Source: Varroa destructor (taxonomy: Eukaryota; Arthropoda; Arachnida; Mesostigmata; Varroidae). Taken from it: a stretch of 64,000 nt of DNA. Below the pieces are notes generated by a model that was not told where the DNA came from, ran no database searches, and worked only from the letters and a program-made list of their open reading frames with translations. Below are positions 51,311 to 63,418 of this stretch, piece after piece. Location of the stretch: the NCBI RefSeq assembly GCF_002443255.2, contig NW_019211460.1, positions 28,058,481 to 28,122,480 of the forward strand, read 5' to 3'. The translations under genes and the position numbers were made by a program. Each line of letters begins with the position of its first letter. The stretch's first letter is position 1.

Positions 51311-54300
51311 GTGAGCTCTTTTTACAGCGTTATGCCCCATTTCTCTTGCAGCGCTCTCGCTTAAACTTTCTTTTATTTTTTCGCACTTTGTCCTGTTAGT
51401 GCGAGCCCGCTTTACCGAGGTCACAACGACTGCTCTTATTGCACGCACACATGCACACACATACACTGTATCGTATACAACACGAATAAGTACACATGAG
51501 AATCGAGTACACCTCTGTTTTCCGCTGGTCATGCGCGTACGCACAAAATTTTTCGATGGTAAATACTAGCGAACCTAGATCCTGGTATCAGTAAAAGCGG
51601 TAGCAACAGCAGCAGTAACCTCAGGAGCAGAACCCATCACGAACGCTGTATACGGCGTTATTAAGCGCGCAGTGGAGCCAAACGCAGTCAGCCGTTCCTT
51701 TACGTCTCTCCGTCACTACGCCTGCTGTTTCAATGCGGCTCTGCAACTTGTGGAGTGCGGGGCCCGCAGTGACGTCCGCGGCGCCCTCGTACGACTGTTG
51801 TTACAACTACGCCCGTTCTCGACCCCCACCCCAGCCCAATTCGCTTCTTCAGCGTTTTCCCTGGCTGTCTCAGCTGACTTCCCCTCTCCCGAATTTTGAT
51901 GTTGAGGATTATCACCCTTTCTTTTATTGGAAAAGCAGGACTGCGGCTTCAATGACATAGGCAAGCAATGGCGGCCCGCTGTAGCGTCAGCAAGGCAAGC
52001 GTATACGTCTGTTTCTACTTGTTTGTACTATGCAGTACGACCTTTACGTTCGGAGTTTTATGTCTGGTATCACCGCTCGGTGTTCCATGAGATAATTGGC
52101 TCCCAGCACGAAACGAAGTGTGCCTATTCCTAGGTTTGAACATAGATCATAATGTGTCCCTAAGATTTGCAGACAAATACGTTACCCATACCTAATATTC
52201 TCGTCCATTACCACCAGTGGGGAGGTCTTTTTTTCTCGTTTTATTCTCCCGATCTGTGAGATACCGGCAAATCCGGTGTGCTTTCCGATAATCTTAGTTT
52301 ATCTGATCTTGCATTTAACCTTCCGCCAAATGCTTGCTGCCGATGGAGGAAGAAAAGAAAGAAACCAGGAAGAAAACGTTTACTCTACTGCCCGCAATGC
52401 CCGTTTCTTAGCTCTCTATAGTCCCATTACTCTCCGTACTACCGTTTTTTGTCAGCCCCTTACCAGTCTCGCCTGTTAGGTCCTGTCCGTTAATTACCTG
52501 GTGTCAACAAAGTACACTACACCCGAACTGCTATATAACCCATACACTCATGCATCCAGCGGCCCACACGTTCATGTGTTGATGCCTTATTGCTGTCATT
52601 GAGCAAGATTTTCCCAAATTCAATGTTGTTACTAATTATCTTATCTTTGTTATTGTTGCCGAGCTAAAAACATTGAATGGATTCTGCGAGCAAAACCTAT
52701 GATCGTGCCTATGATCTTTTCATTAGAAGGCCGGGAGGCGGGGAAGAGCAGGCCGTGAGGGGAACGTAGGAGAACGAAACTTAAGGTTCGTAGTAGCCCA
52801 GAAGAAAAGCAGATATCGGGCGTGTGAAAACGACAGCTGGCTCCCTAGTGGATAAAAAGATCAGTAGTGGAAATGCAGACAAAGATGCACCTCTATTCTT
52901 TTTCATGTATATAGTGTGAAGGTATCAAAAATTGTGTCATCTAGAGGAAAAGTGGGAAACGGGCAAGGTATTAGGGAAGAGGAGATGGAAGACACTCGTA
53001 GCGGTTAAAGGACGATAGAGGGATACACCTACATCAGCCGTAAAGGATAAAATCATGCATGGGTAACGGCCTCGTGGTAGTACAGTAGTTCGAAGTGGTT
53101 GAAGGCTCCGCAAAAGGCATAGTCGTTAGTGCCTGTCACAGCAGCTACATTGTATAAGCTACAGCTATAACTAACAGTTAAAGCAAGGGGATAGGCACTT
53201 TCAAAGATAAGTGGGGACGGAAATTAACACTATAATATTTTTCCGGCGAATGTACAGGAACCCCAGGAGCAGCCCAGTGCAGTCCAAACAGATCAGCGTC
53301 ACCCGGAGGGCGGATTTTATGCGCTATCTTCACTTGGCTAGTTTCAAGGCTCATCATTTGTGCTACTTCTCGCTTATAATAGAAAATATTGTATCTAATT
53401 GAGGAAAACACTAAACGTGTCTATCTAGAATAAAATGCTTGATTGATGTGTGGCTGTTCGAAACTAGTTTTCTCTTCCTTGCAAATATAGGTAATTTATT
53501 CTAGCTTCCAGTTTTTTTTTGCTGGGAAATGAGACTTCCTAAAACGAAACGGTTCTCTATAATAAACTTTGAGAGGCAGTATTTTCTTTGAAAAGAAGGC
53601 TGTTTCAGAGACTGAACCTTTGTCTTATAAACATTCTTTCCATTTGGGCAACGTTGAACAGTTGGACTTATAAAGATACCTGTATTTTTTTTTCATAATA
53701 CTTATATATTACATATAGTAATTGCTCACTTTTTTGTTGTTTGTGAGTTTTAAACTGCCTTCTATCGTAATACTAGTAGAAGGTATGAGTTGATGCTTCG
53801 ACGACACTACTATCATTTGCTGGAGAAGTCACTGGTTATACGCACGTTACGATAAAAGAAGCTTTGAAACTTTATTAGTACAATATTTTGTTCACGTAGC
53901 GAAACCACCCGTCGAAATAACGTGATAATCGTCGTGCGTGTTTTTTTCTGTGCAGGTTCACTTGGCTATACAGGCCATTTTGCATCCATCATCAGTACCC
54001 AGTGCGCGATTTTTTTATGCAGTTTGTGTTATTATATTACGACACGATCTTTACCTTTGTATGATTATCATGATATTAATTTCCGGAAAAGGCGTTTCTT
54101 CGCCCAGTGAAAGCGGGTGGCTGGGTAATGAAATTCGGTTATGCCATAAACTGTTTTCCGTGTTTCGGTTCTGGTATATGAGCCGTTAAACATTTTTTAG
54201 ACAGCTGGCTCCCTTGGATTCAAACCCAGACTACCATGGGTTCCAACTTAACAGGGGACACGTTACCCAGTTTTCTATCATGGTAACGTAGGAAGGCTTT

Positions 54301-55929
54301 AGCCGAGAGACTCTAAACAGCTACGACCGTTTCGTTCTCGTCACCAGGTCGAGTAGTGGAAAGGGCAGCAGATGAACGGGGTTAGACTAAAACTTTTTGC
54401 ATGCACGTATTTTTATCTGCTTCACTTAAACAGCTCACAGGTAGAATAGTCGATTTGAACTGACTTTTTATGTTTTGTTCCTTCGAGCACTATGATCGGA
54501 CTTTCAAAAAAAATCCCACCTGAGGGGGAAACTGGAGATTTGCATAAAAGCAGCTACAAATTGGTGCAGTATATCGATACGGAAATTGATGAACAGATAG
54601 ATTGCAACGGGAATTTGAAGAGGAAATATGGTTTATCTACAATAAGGGAAACAAGGGACCTGCATTCTAGCTAAATCTTGTATTAGGTATGGTCTATGTT
54701 ATGTAAGCGGAAATTCTACAAAACCAATAGAGTTTATTTCAGTTTATACTGGAGATTATTTTTGAAACAAAATAAATTATTTTTATAGGTAAATACCTCT
54801 TTACTATGTTGCATTTGGCAAAGGATTAATACCTATTAGAACAGGCTTATGAGGTCACTGTAACGAGAATGTAGGTTAGGTTAACATTCTAATGGAAAAA
54901 AAACACGAGATGACTGCGTCAGAGTAACTGTAACAAAGTTCTAGGCTATCTTAATTGTACCAAATCATCGCAGTAGGGCACCAAAATACTGGGTTAGGTA
55001 TTGTAACGGCCACATTTTATTAGAGCATAACCGAATTGTTAGAACACGCAAGTGAGAGAACGCAGTAATTACAAAAGTGTAATGGGACAGATGAAAACGG
55101 GTAAGTGACACGATATAACTGTGTGTGTATTCGAAATAGTCTACGTACCATTGGGGATAATATCAATGAATACGACTAGTTAGGGTAAAATAGATACTGG
55201 ACAAAACCTGCGTTTCGGTCTTGTAAGTATTATACAATCGTTCTATTGAAACAACGACGCCACCGCATGGTACTCGATTATATGTAACTTTCGAAGCAGA
55301 AGCTCGCCCGCTTAAGCCATCGATACCTTGAGATAACTGCGATATACTTTCGCACAAGATAATCATACACATGCTAAAAAAGGGCAAAAAAGTCTCTGCG
55401 CGACGTTTCATTAACATTATAAACCAAATAACATACAGTTTTGCCATTATTGCTCGTTAAATGAGAAATAAACTGAAAGCAGTTTCAATATTCTCAAGCA
55501 CACTGATCCTCCAGTATTTGAGTTTCGTGGCCGCTCGCCACGTCACACTTCGTCAATATTCCTCTTAAAATGCCAGAATATGATTGCTTAACTTAGCGAT
55601 TTTCTTTGTTCAAAGTTTTTGTCAGCCCAAACTACCCAAGTGACATACAATAAAGAGGAAGTCGAATCAGGTGAAAAGGAGGTCTAGGGGGTAACTTCCA
55701 GGTTAATTATTGCGCTTACTAGATGTATCTGTACTTCTGCCCATGTATGAGGCTTTTTTTTTTTAACTTTTTTCTGAATGCCAACTGAAAGGCCGACTGG
55801 ATGATATTGTGGTCGCTAAAACGGTTCAAGATAGCAGAAAAGATACTGTTATTGTTACAGATTATCACAAAGGAAATCACTACAGGGTGTCAACTGTTTT
55901 CACAAATGGCGCAACCGGCATGTAGGATG
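51311..55929. other. Stretch without a supported gene
   Basis: The left part (to about 52.4 kb) is GC-richer, with several overlapping 60-80-codon open frames on both strands near 51.7-52.1 kb and no recognised motif. The remainder is AT-rich. A plus-strand open stretch at 54492-54674 has a plausible composition but no good splice evidence. Confidence 0.4.
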
Positions 55930-56210
55930 CTGAGTCCCTCCAAGAGGCTTTCTTTTGTAGTAGCATTAACAACCTGATTCAACTTTTGTGGTCACTTTTC
56001 AGACTATGGCGCATGTGTGATGGTACATTAAGTGGAGACCTTGACATAGTGTTACGAAAAATATCCATGATCCTAACTTCAGCTCACAAGATGAGGTTCA
56101 ACTTCATAAAATGCAAAGTTCTTATACGCAATGCCCGCCCAGGAAGTTGCACAAGCGGGTCAGATCATTTCTGCAGAATCGCTACATTACCATCGGCTTC
56201 ATGTTGACTT
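55930..56210 (+). mobile_element. Degenerate LINE-type reverse transcriptase fragment
   Basis: The plus-strand translation around 55.93-56.15 kb reads, with frame breaks, GDAESLQEAFFCSSINNL, then LLWSLFRLWRMCDGT, then LSGDLDIVLRKISMI and HKMRFNFIKCKVLIRN. This parallels the palm region of non-LTR reverse transcriptases: the GDPLGPLLF-type motif, then YxDD-G-T-L-x-G, then the ...GLNFNxxKCE motif. The catalytic YxDD position (56010-56021) reads RMCD, so the Tyr and one metal-binding Asp are lost. A TAG also interrupts the GDPLGP-like segment. The copy is inactive. Only a fragment is visible; no 5' end, endonuclease domain or target-site duplication was found. The family assignment below 'LINE' is open. 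Confidence 0.6.
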
Positions 56211-56310
56211 TAGGAAGAAGGCCCCCGACCAAAGAGGGTTTATCTTTTTTTAACGTCTACACATAGCTTTTGGGAGCTTATTTTTACGAAGCACATTCTC
56301 AGCTCTGAAG

Positions 56311-56331
56311 ACCCAACACCCAACACCCAAC
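56311..56331. repeat. (ACCCAAC)3 heptamer tandem repeat
   Basis: Three exact tandem copies of a 7-mer, followed by AC. It lies about 100 bp downstream of the LINE fragment and might belong to its 3' region. It does not match the arthropod telomere unit TTAGG. Confidence 0.9.
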
Positions 56332-56506
56332 ACGTTATGGCTAAAGGACGTTTTTCAATCTTTTTAAGCTAACCGCTTCCATCACTGCAGGCTCGCAAAC
56401 TGTAATACACCCTACTGATTTTATCCACGACAACAACCATGTAGCAGACGGCGGTTCAACATGTATAATGAGGGAGCGGAACTGGCAGCTTAATAAGCCA
56501 ATTTTC

Positions 56507-56579
56507 ATATATATATATATATAAGATATAAAAAATATATATAAAAAATAAAAATAAATAAATAAAAATAAAATAAATC
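56507..56579. repeat. (AT)n followed by A-rich AAAT/AAATA tract
   Basis: A (AT)n run passes into AAATA/AAAT units rich in A on the plus strand. It lies downstream of the LINE fragment in the same orientation and could be the element's A-rich 3' tail, though an independent microsatellite explains it equally well. Confidence 0.9.
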
Positions 56580-59041
56580 AAAATTCTTCCAAACGGCACT
56601 AACGTTAATTTTATCGTTGCAGTTGAGCAACTGAAAGGTAACATTATTAAGCGTAAACGGAGGCTACACAACATAGTCTGTTTGACCAAAAATACCCTTA
56701 ATAATATAAAATACACAGCCAATGAGGCATCCGTCAGCGGTTGGCATCGATTAATCAAAGCGACAAACCCAACATTTTCTTCAACCGGCTCGTCTAATCG
56801 GTCCTAAAACAGCTTTCAGCTATTAAAAGTATGATCACTTGCGTATCCAGGGATTTTATTTGTACTTATTGTTACTATATCAATAATTTATAGTAACGAA
56901 AGGGTAGAAAAATGTTTCTTACCGATGAGACATTTGTGAACTTTTTCCGAGCCTTTCGGGTTTAATTAATCGTGAAGTCACAAAGACAACTGAACGAAGA
57001 CTTGTCCCCACGAGCGCATCAGAAGCAGCCCTTCCATCAACGACCACATTTGTATCGTAATATAAAGAGGCACATCGCGGACTTCCCCGCAAGAGTATCG
57101 ATTTCTGTTCGGCATACACGGATTCAAAGTCCTACATCCACGGTAAACGAAGTCCTCCTGACGCTACATAAACTGTGCGCGATGTCTCTGAGGTTTCTGA
57201 TCTGATCAAACTGTGGATTTCATAACCCGTTTCTGTTAGTGTTCATGTAATTTTGCATTGAAACTACTAATGGTAAGTTTTCTAAGTTCGTTTTGTATAG
57301 AGCGGAAATCTCATACTATTGCTAAAAGACGGAACGACCAGATATATTGCTACGAGATGTACTTTACACAACTTTATGGACTAAATAAGCATCCTCCGAA
57401 CGTCAATGTTTTACAGCGTAGCGACGCGGGATTCCTACGAACTCACGACAAAATAGATTTAATACCACCTTTAATGGCTCAATATACATTCGGTGTTGTT
57501 CTTTTTAAGATATAGCCTGTGAACGCGACGCCTCTATTACCTTCTCCGTTTACCTCATTACATCGGTTCGGCATCATGCAGCATGCGGTACCCAGGAAGC
57601 CCACAGGCCACAGTTAGGCTTTAATGAAATATGCCTTGTAGCGATAGGGAATTCGACATTCCAACTGTCTGGCTTGAACAAACCAATCACAAAAAAAGGT
57701 AGCGGACCGTTAGTGAAGAGTTTTTCGCCGGGTCTAATTCAATGACACTGGGCTCAGGCTGTGTCGGACGCCACCATTCTACCTAGCGTAAACATAAATC
57801 AGACCATACAGCCGGGAACTTGGTCACGCCGTTAGATCGGCAGAGAAGAAAAAACTACGTACAAACTGAAAAGATCTCTCCAAGACCTACGATATGTCCA
57901 CCATATGGTCAGTACCAACTGGGATATCATGCGTTAATATAAAAGAATACTTAGAGAAATTCTGGTTAATAATCGTAGCATTTAGGTATATATAGATTAT
58001 ATATGGCCTAAGAGTAAACATATTAATTGCAGATAATTTCTATTTTTACTAAATAAGGGGTATTGCATGGTATGAAGGGCTTTTATTACAAACAATTAAT
58101 AAGTTTAATTCCTCGACTATGTCTGCAGTTTCCAAATCGGCACCTCCTGCTAGGTTCTTTGAGTTATGAGCGTCTTTTATTTCTATGTTATTTGTTTGTG
58201 TTGCGTCAAAACTTTATTGCTGTGGCCTATACCTCGACGTGCAAGCGACCTTACGCTCGCATAACTTTAGCATTCATTAACACAAAACTTCTCAACCCTT
58301 TAATTAAATCAAGTGTGTTGAAACATACTAAACGGTAGATAAGGATGGATGTGTTTGTCTGCGGTCTGATGACAAGTACGTCTGTTTGAATCTGGCATTT
58401 AACTTTTTTCGCTTCACTTCGCTTATCCTTCGGAGCCCAAAGCTCTGCCACTTCAGAAGCTGAGTATTGTCGCAGTGACGCATAAGAGAGGAACTGATAA
58501 CTAAAAGGTGATGGTCTCAATGGAACAAATTCCACTTGTCAAGATCTCTTACCAGTTCCATCGACTAAGTCTCGATTAACAATTTCTGTTCGAAAAACAT
58601 TTTTTGTCATTATTGGGGAAGAAACAGTCAAGGTATGCTGAAGCTTACGGCGATAAAAAGGCTCAGCCGCATAACAACGATAAAGTGGCATATATATATT
58701 CTATAGGACGCGTTTTATAGAATTGATCAGACACGATTTTAGGAAGTTGTTCAGGGAAATAAGGTGGGTAGATTCAGTGAATTAACTATTCTTTCTAGCT
58801 AGTACGAAGACTTCAGCGAGATTCAACTAACCCGTTACCAATTAGCCAAAGGAGTGCACACTCAGGCAATAAACGGAGCAACTAACATACCATACGAGGA
58901 TGGCTTTGTGATTCCCGTACGAGCGGTCAAACCATATCAGTAGATGATATACTTGAAGGTCAACAAGCGCTCTATTTCCCGTTTCTCAACTACCTAAATA
59001 AATTGCCTTAAAACCCTGATTCTATGCGTTCACAGTTCAAT
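56580..59041. other. Stretch without a supported gene
   Basis: AT-rich DNA with unrecognised open frames below 100 codons. It would contain the promoter and 5' UTR of the plus-strand gene starting at 59042, but I see no clear TATA/initiator pair. Confidence 0.45.
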
Positions 59042-59179
59042 ATGGCACTGGTGCCTGTTTTTTGCAGGATTTCTCTCTTACTTGGTGTAGCTGTCACTGC
59101 TCTTATTCTTGTTGTCGACCAAAACGGCCTCCGTAGTAATTCAGTCGCAAAGGGCTTGCTTACGAAAGATGATCTGAGC
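59042..59179 (+). CDS. First coding exon with signal peptide or signal anchor
   Basis: An ATG with a purine-poor but acceptable context (CAATATGGCA) opens 46 codons that end exactly at the consensus donor GTAAGT (59180). The N terminus is MALVPVFCR, then a hydrophobic core (ISLLLGVAVTALILVV), then a polar region (DQNGLRSNSVAKGLLTKDD). This is a classic secretory signal or type II anchor layout. The exon ends in phase 0, which fits the phase-0 start of exon 63221-63418. I do not recognise the protein. The coincidence of start codon, hydrophobic core and perfect donor is the evidence; a chance arrangement cannot be excluded. Confidence 0.5.
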
Positions 59180-61009
59180 GTAAGTCTACTTTGACTCCTT
59201 AAAATGCGAGCGATAGGGGAGGCAATAAACGTAGTAATCTTTTTCTTGCTCGGTTCTTCCGCATGGCTCGTGCCGAACTTTCTGGCCTAACAAAGGTCCT
59301 TGAAGCGATATTAATCGGCAGTACTGAGGCTTATCGCAGAAGGAACAACTGAGAGTGGATTGTGGACAAAGCTTTTTTCTTTCGGGCAGACCGTAATATA
59401 TTAGGAAATTAAAGATGCTAATGAGAAGCACAAGCCTAGATGTAAACTCAAGTTAACTGTATGTCTCGTGAAAATTGCGACGATAAGAAAACAAAAGACA
59501 TTGTTTTCTCGGAAAGGATAGCTGAAAAAGAAGAGACACATATGATTTCGATGGGGACAATAAAACGGAATATGCGCGAGTCAAGTAGCGGTTGAGAAAG
59601 GCAGATCAACATATGATAAATCCATATGAATTATGGTGACAGAGGAGATCAAATGATGCGTGGATGACAACTGTAAGGCTGTGATACGGGTAGTTGGAAC
59701 TGGCCGAAGATTCTACAGACATGACCATTTGCGCATGTGGTTTAGGAAACGGGATTAAACATCGTTGGAAATACGGTATGTATGAAAATACGTAAATTTC
59801 CTCGTTTAAAAGTAGACTTCACTCTCATACAGACAAGTTGATAGAGTTAAGAAGAGCCAGTCACCAAATCGTTCGGCCATTAATTTTGCTATCTGCAAAA
59901 TTTATGTTACGATCGTCAGCGAAGTATACACTTCATTGCTTTCTCAATAAAAGTAAAAATGCCATTATCGGAGAAATTACTTGTCATGTCGTTATAAAAA
60001 AATGTATTTTTCGTTTTAATACAACAATTGTATATTAAGAGGGATTTGTTGTTTCAAAATGTCTTTTTGCATAATAAAATCCCAAAGAAGAACACACGTC
60101 ATATTAGTAGATTTTTCATGAAATCCTTGTGTGTATTAATTTTTTGAACCACGTATATTTTAGTTCAAAGAATGCTCTCGATGCAGCGCACCCAAACAGA
60201 AGTTATAATAACCCTGAGTGAATTTTACTACCTTATAAAGGTTGTCGTGATTTAGATAGACTTTTGGCACGTGCCGCAGGACGGGATCTGAACTAGCCTC
60301 ATAGTCCGCCTGCCTGTTACCCATACTATAAACTACTAAGTAAATCTTTTACTCATCATCGGTACCAATTTCATCGAAAGAGCTTTAGTCTATTAGATAA
60401 CAATTTTTAATCAGCAGATTGAAATTGTATTATTATATATGCTCGTCGAACAAGTATTGACCGTTTTTAAACAAAGATTTAAGTCAACATTCTTGACATT
60501 GGAAATTTCGACTAAGTGTTTTATGAGGGGGCAGCAACTCATGATGCAGGAATCTTTTCCTTTCGCACCAAGCATAAAACATCATCACTCTTGTCGTAAA
60601 CTTTTTCATGTTTTTTATTTGCACGTTTATGATTAATTTTTCAATATGTGTAATGAACTGTGTGGAAAATTGCCCGATTTTATGTATTTCTGTAAAGTTC
60701 GCAGAGATGGAAATACGATCGATTTTTGTATTAGTTTGTGCTGCAACCAAACATCGACCTCTGTGTTTCATAGGCAACTTATTTCGTATGGTTTAAAACC
60801 GTTTGGCGGTAAATATTTAGCCTCGTCGCGATATCATGACTATTTACGTGTTGGTCTCGCTTAACTCTTGCAACAATTTCATCAGTGTTTTTCCTAATTG
60901 GTCGACGATCACAAGGGGCATTTTTCAGATCTAACCTTTTAGGACGACTGCGATAAAGCTATCTTTAAGCAGCTCCTTCCAGTAACTCATCTTGATCACC
61001 ACTGCGAAC

Positions 61010-61025
61010 ATATATATATATATAT
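61010..61025. repeat. (AT)n microsatellite
   Basis: An uninterrupted run of eight AT units. Confidence 0.93.
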
Positions 61026-61499
61026 GGGTCAGGGGATGATATACAATAATAACAATGGAGAGGGTTATGCATTCAGTGGACATAATTGTTTACCAAAACA
61101 GCGGCAAGACCCAACGAAATTTTAATGCGGTCCCCCCATTGGAGCTCCAATTAATTCTTATTAATATAGACGTTCGTTATCAGGTGCTGTAATTTGGTTA
61201 ATAGTTCCGTTAAGTCGTTCTGATGTAGATACTACTGCAGAAACGGATATGCTGAACTCCTCACCACTCCTACTGATATATCTATGATGCACTTTAGCCT
61301 GAGCCCGCGTACTGCGTTAGTGACATTTAAAAGTATTGAGATTGAAATCTGATTTTGCTCCAAGTACCAGCACGTAGAATATACTAATTTATTTGAATCA
61401 GTCAGGCTTATGAAAGCGTTGCCAGGTGCAGATTGAAAGAGAAAAGTGCTGGTAGTCTGAAAGCTAAGAAATATTTTTTTATATTTCAAAATAATACTA

Positions 61500-62600
61500 C
61501 TAAGCTAAATACGCGCTATTTTTATTCACAGCCTTCAGCTAATTTACTGGTGATACCGTAATCTCATCACTGCAAAACTTCTGTGGTTTCTGGACGAAAA
61601 ATTATGACAAGCATCTCCTCTATTAAAACTAAGTTAACACCATCAACGAAGTCTTGCAGAAACTGAGACAGTTAATAGCCTTATGGTGCAAGTTTTGAGC
61701 TATACGCAGGATGCATTCAAATTTTCCACCTAAGTTCTCTCAGTTTTTACGGATAGGTAAATGGGCATGTGGTCTGGCATCGTCATGGTGGAAAGCAAGG
61801 CTTTGGCCGTACACTGACCCCGGCTGACTTTTTCAATTGCTCTAAATTGTAGCCTTGGCAATTGTTGACAGCCGAGATCCGAACGAACCGCTTTGCAAAG
61901 TGGAAGTGGGTCATAATGTACGATTCCTTCCCTATCCTGTTAAAAATATAGCATCACATTTTTCCCTGCTAGTCTGGGCTTCGCCACAGATTCTGGTGCA
62001 TTTTTTTTCTTTTCAGTTGCTCGTTATTGTCATATGCGATCCAATTTTCATCGTCCGTCATCAACCGCTTTGGGAACAGCTCAACTTCGTTACGTTCTTA
62101 TAGAACTTCGTATACGGAACTACGATCGAGCAAATTCCCTTGCATCCATTCGTAGTGGCATCCAAACATCAGGCTTTTTCTTTTGTAGCCAATTCTATAG
62201 GAACGGTTTAAAAATGCATGGCAATCGATATTTAATTCGTCAGCGACATCGTGAATCTTAGTAGCTTCTTCACACTTTATTACTCACCTTCCGCAATAAT
62301 TTCATCACATTTTTCTATAATTGGTTGACCGCTACGAAATTATGTTTCACATCAAAGTTTTAGAATAAAGCTGCAGAATTGCCTTTAAGCCAACAACGTA
62401 TCCTAGTCATAAGAAGCTGACGTTTTTTTTATGGTCCTAGGTAGCATTTGTACCTTTATCTGTTATAATGCCCCTTATTATGCCCCTTATTATTTGCTTC
62501 ATCGCCTTTAAATGAAGAACAATAGAGATCTCTATGGCAACAATGTGTAATAGCACGTTTGGCCTTAAGCTACCGACACGTTCTTAAACTATCATTAAAT
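61500..62600 (-). mobile_element. Decayed mariner-family DNA transposon
   Basis: In shifting minus-strand frames the region spells out a mariner transposase from N to C terminus. RSGQP and IIEKCDEII lie near 62.3 kb, then DELNID...GYKRK. RNEVELFPKRL leads into TDDENW (62041-62061, first catalytic Asp), followed by GIVHYDPLPL and GCQQLPRLQ. FHHDDARPH (61767-61793) holds the second Asp. The C-terminal end is SAYLA-stop at 61500. At least four in-frame stops and several frameshifts are present, and the third catalytic Asp position (the PSDY-type motif) reads stop-Gly-Tyr. The element is dead. The N-terminal part beyond about 62.45 kb is too diverged to place, and terminal inverted repeats were not identified, so the ends are approximate. 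It lies in antisense to the presumed host gene. Confidence 0.85.
62468..62491. repeat. Tandem 12-mer duplication
   Basis: ATGCCCCTTATT occurs twice in tandem (62468-62479, 62480-62491) inside the degenerate 5' part of the mariner fossil. It is most simply a small duplication after insertion. Confidence 0.9.
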
Positions 62601-63220
62601 CGTTCTGACTTCCGTATGAGCCTAACATTTTTACCTAAATAGTCTTGAAGCGAAAAAGACTCTGGCGGATCGCCGACATATGTACTGTATATTAACTATT
62701 TGGGTATATCTTTCATTGATGCTACATAGGCAATCGACCTTCAGTAGTATAGGAGAAAAATCGTTATCGCTCTTTATTTTGTTCTAAGCGTCGTAGCTTG
62801 CACGGACCCTTGTCCGGTTGCACTGTCTGAACGATTCAGTTGTGGTGTTATTATTGGAGCTCTCACAGAGGTGGTTCGGGATTCTATTAGGCTTTAGCTA
62901 GAAGGAGCAAATCAAAATCTGAAACACGAAAGGAAGGTAGAAAAAACTAATTTTAGCATTGCAGTAGAAAATTGCGACTCTATATCACAAGATTCAATTA
63001 AAAGTCGACGAAATCCTAGGATTTTCTGTTACTGAATGTCATAGGACAATCATCAGCATGAAGTGGCAGAAAGATCTCGTTTTATCAGGCCAGTCACCCC
63101 TTAGAAATGAATTAAACGTGCCACTTCTAAAAGATAGTCATTACCAAAGACTGTCGCGAATCACTACACGTTAAAACCAAAATCATTTAATCAAATTCAA
63201 GAAGATTTGTATTGTTTCAG

Positions 63221-63418
63221 TGCATTTTCTGCACATCAGTAAATCAAACAAACGATGCGATGCCAGGCTTAGACAAACGTATTTGTTCGTTTGATAGGTT
63301 TGAATCACTGCCTTCCTTACCTCGAAGCTGCAAAACGTATCGTGGCATGGAAATGGACCGTTACATGTTTAAGTATGAACTTCTCCGTTTTCGCGCTCTA
63401 CACGTGAAGCCCGTATAA
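63221..63418 (+). CDS. Probable final exon of the plus-strand secreted protein
   Basis: A strong acceptor (TTTGTATTGTTTCAG) is followed in phase 0 by 65 codons and TAA at 63416-63418. The translation begins CIFCTSVNQTNDAMPG, has a dibasic DKR followed by ICSFDRFESLPSLPRSC, and ends RALHVKPV. It carries four cysteines and a sequon (NQT). Spliced directly to exon 59042-59179 it would give a 111-residue secreted or type II protein. The KR site before a two-cysteine segment recalls peptide precursors, but there is no amidation glycine plus dibasic pair after it, and I recognise no family. A GTATGA donor-like site within the exon leaves open a continuation past the window. Confidence 0.42.
   Translation, partial: CIFCTSVNQTNDAMPGLDKRICSFDRFESLPSLPRSCKTYRGMEMDRYMFKYELLRFRALHVKPV

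Larger units (their letters stand above)
59180..63220 (+). other. Probable intron of the plus-strand secreted-protein gene
   Basis: A 4.0-kb interval from donor GTAAGT to acceptor TTGTATTGTTTCAG. It contains an (AT)n run at 61010-61025 and the mariner fossil on the opposite strand. Additional phase-0 or mutually compatible exons could be hidden in it; none was convincing. Confidence 0.4.

Noticed and set aside
54215..54245. Minus-strand GGTTTGAATCC resembling a tRNA B-box
   Set aside because: The T stem does not pair properly and no A-box lies at the right distance.
55163..55447. 94-codon minus-strand open frame with a hydrophobic start
   Set aside because: No clear donor or domain, and it ends at a stop without a recognisable C terminus.
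61855..62261. Plus-strand open frames over the mariner region
   Set aside because: They are antisense shadows. The minus strand shows clear transposase motifs.
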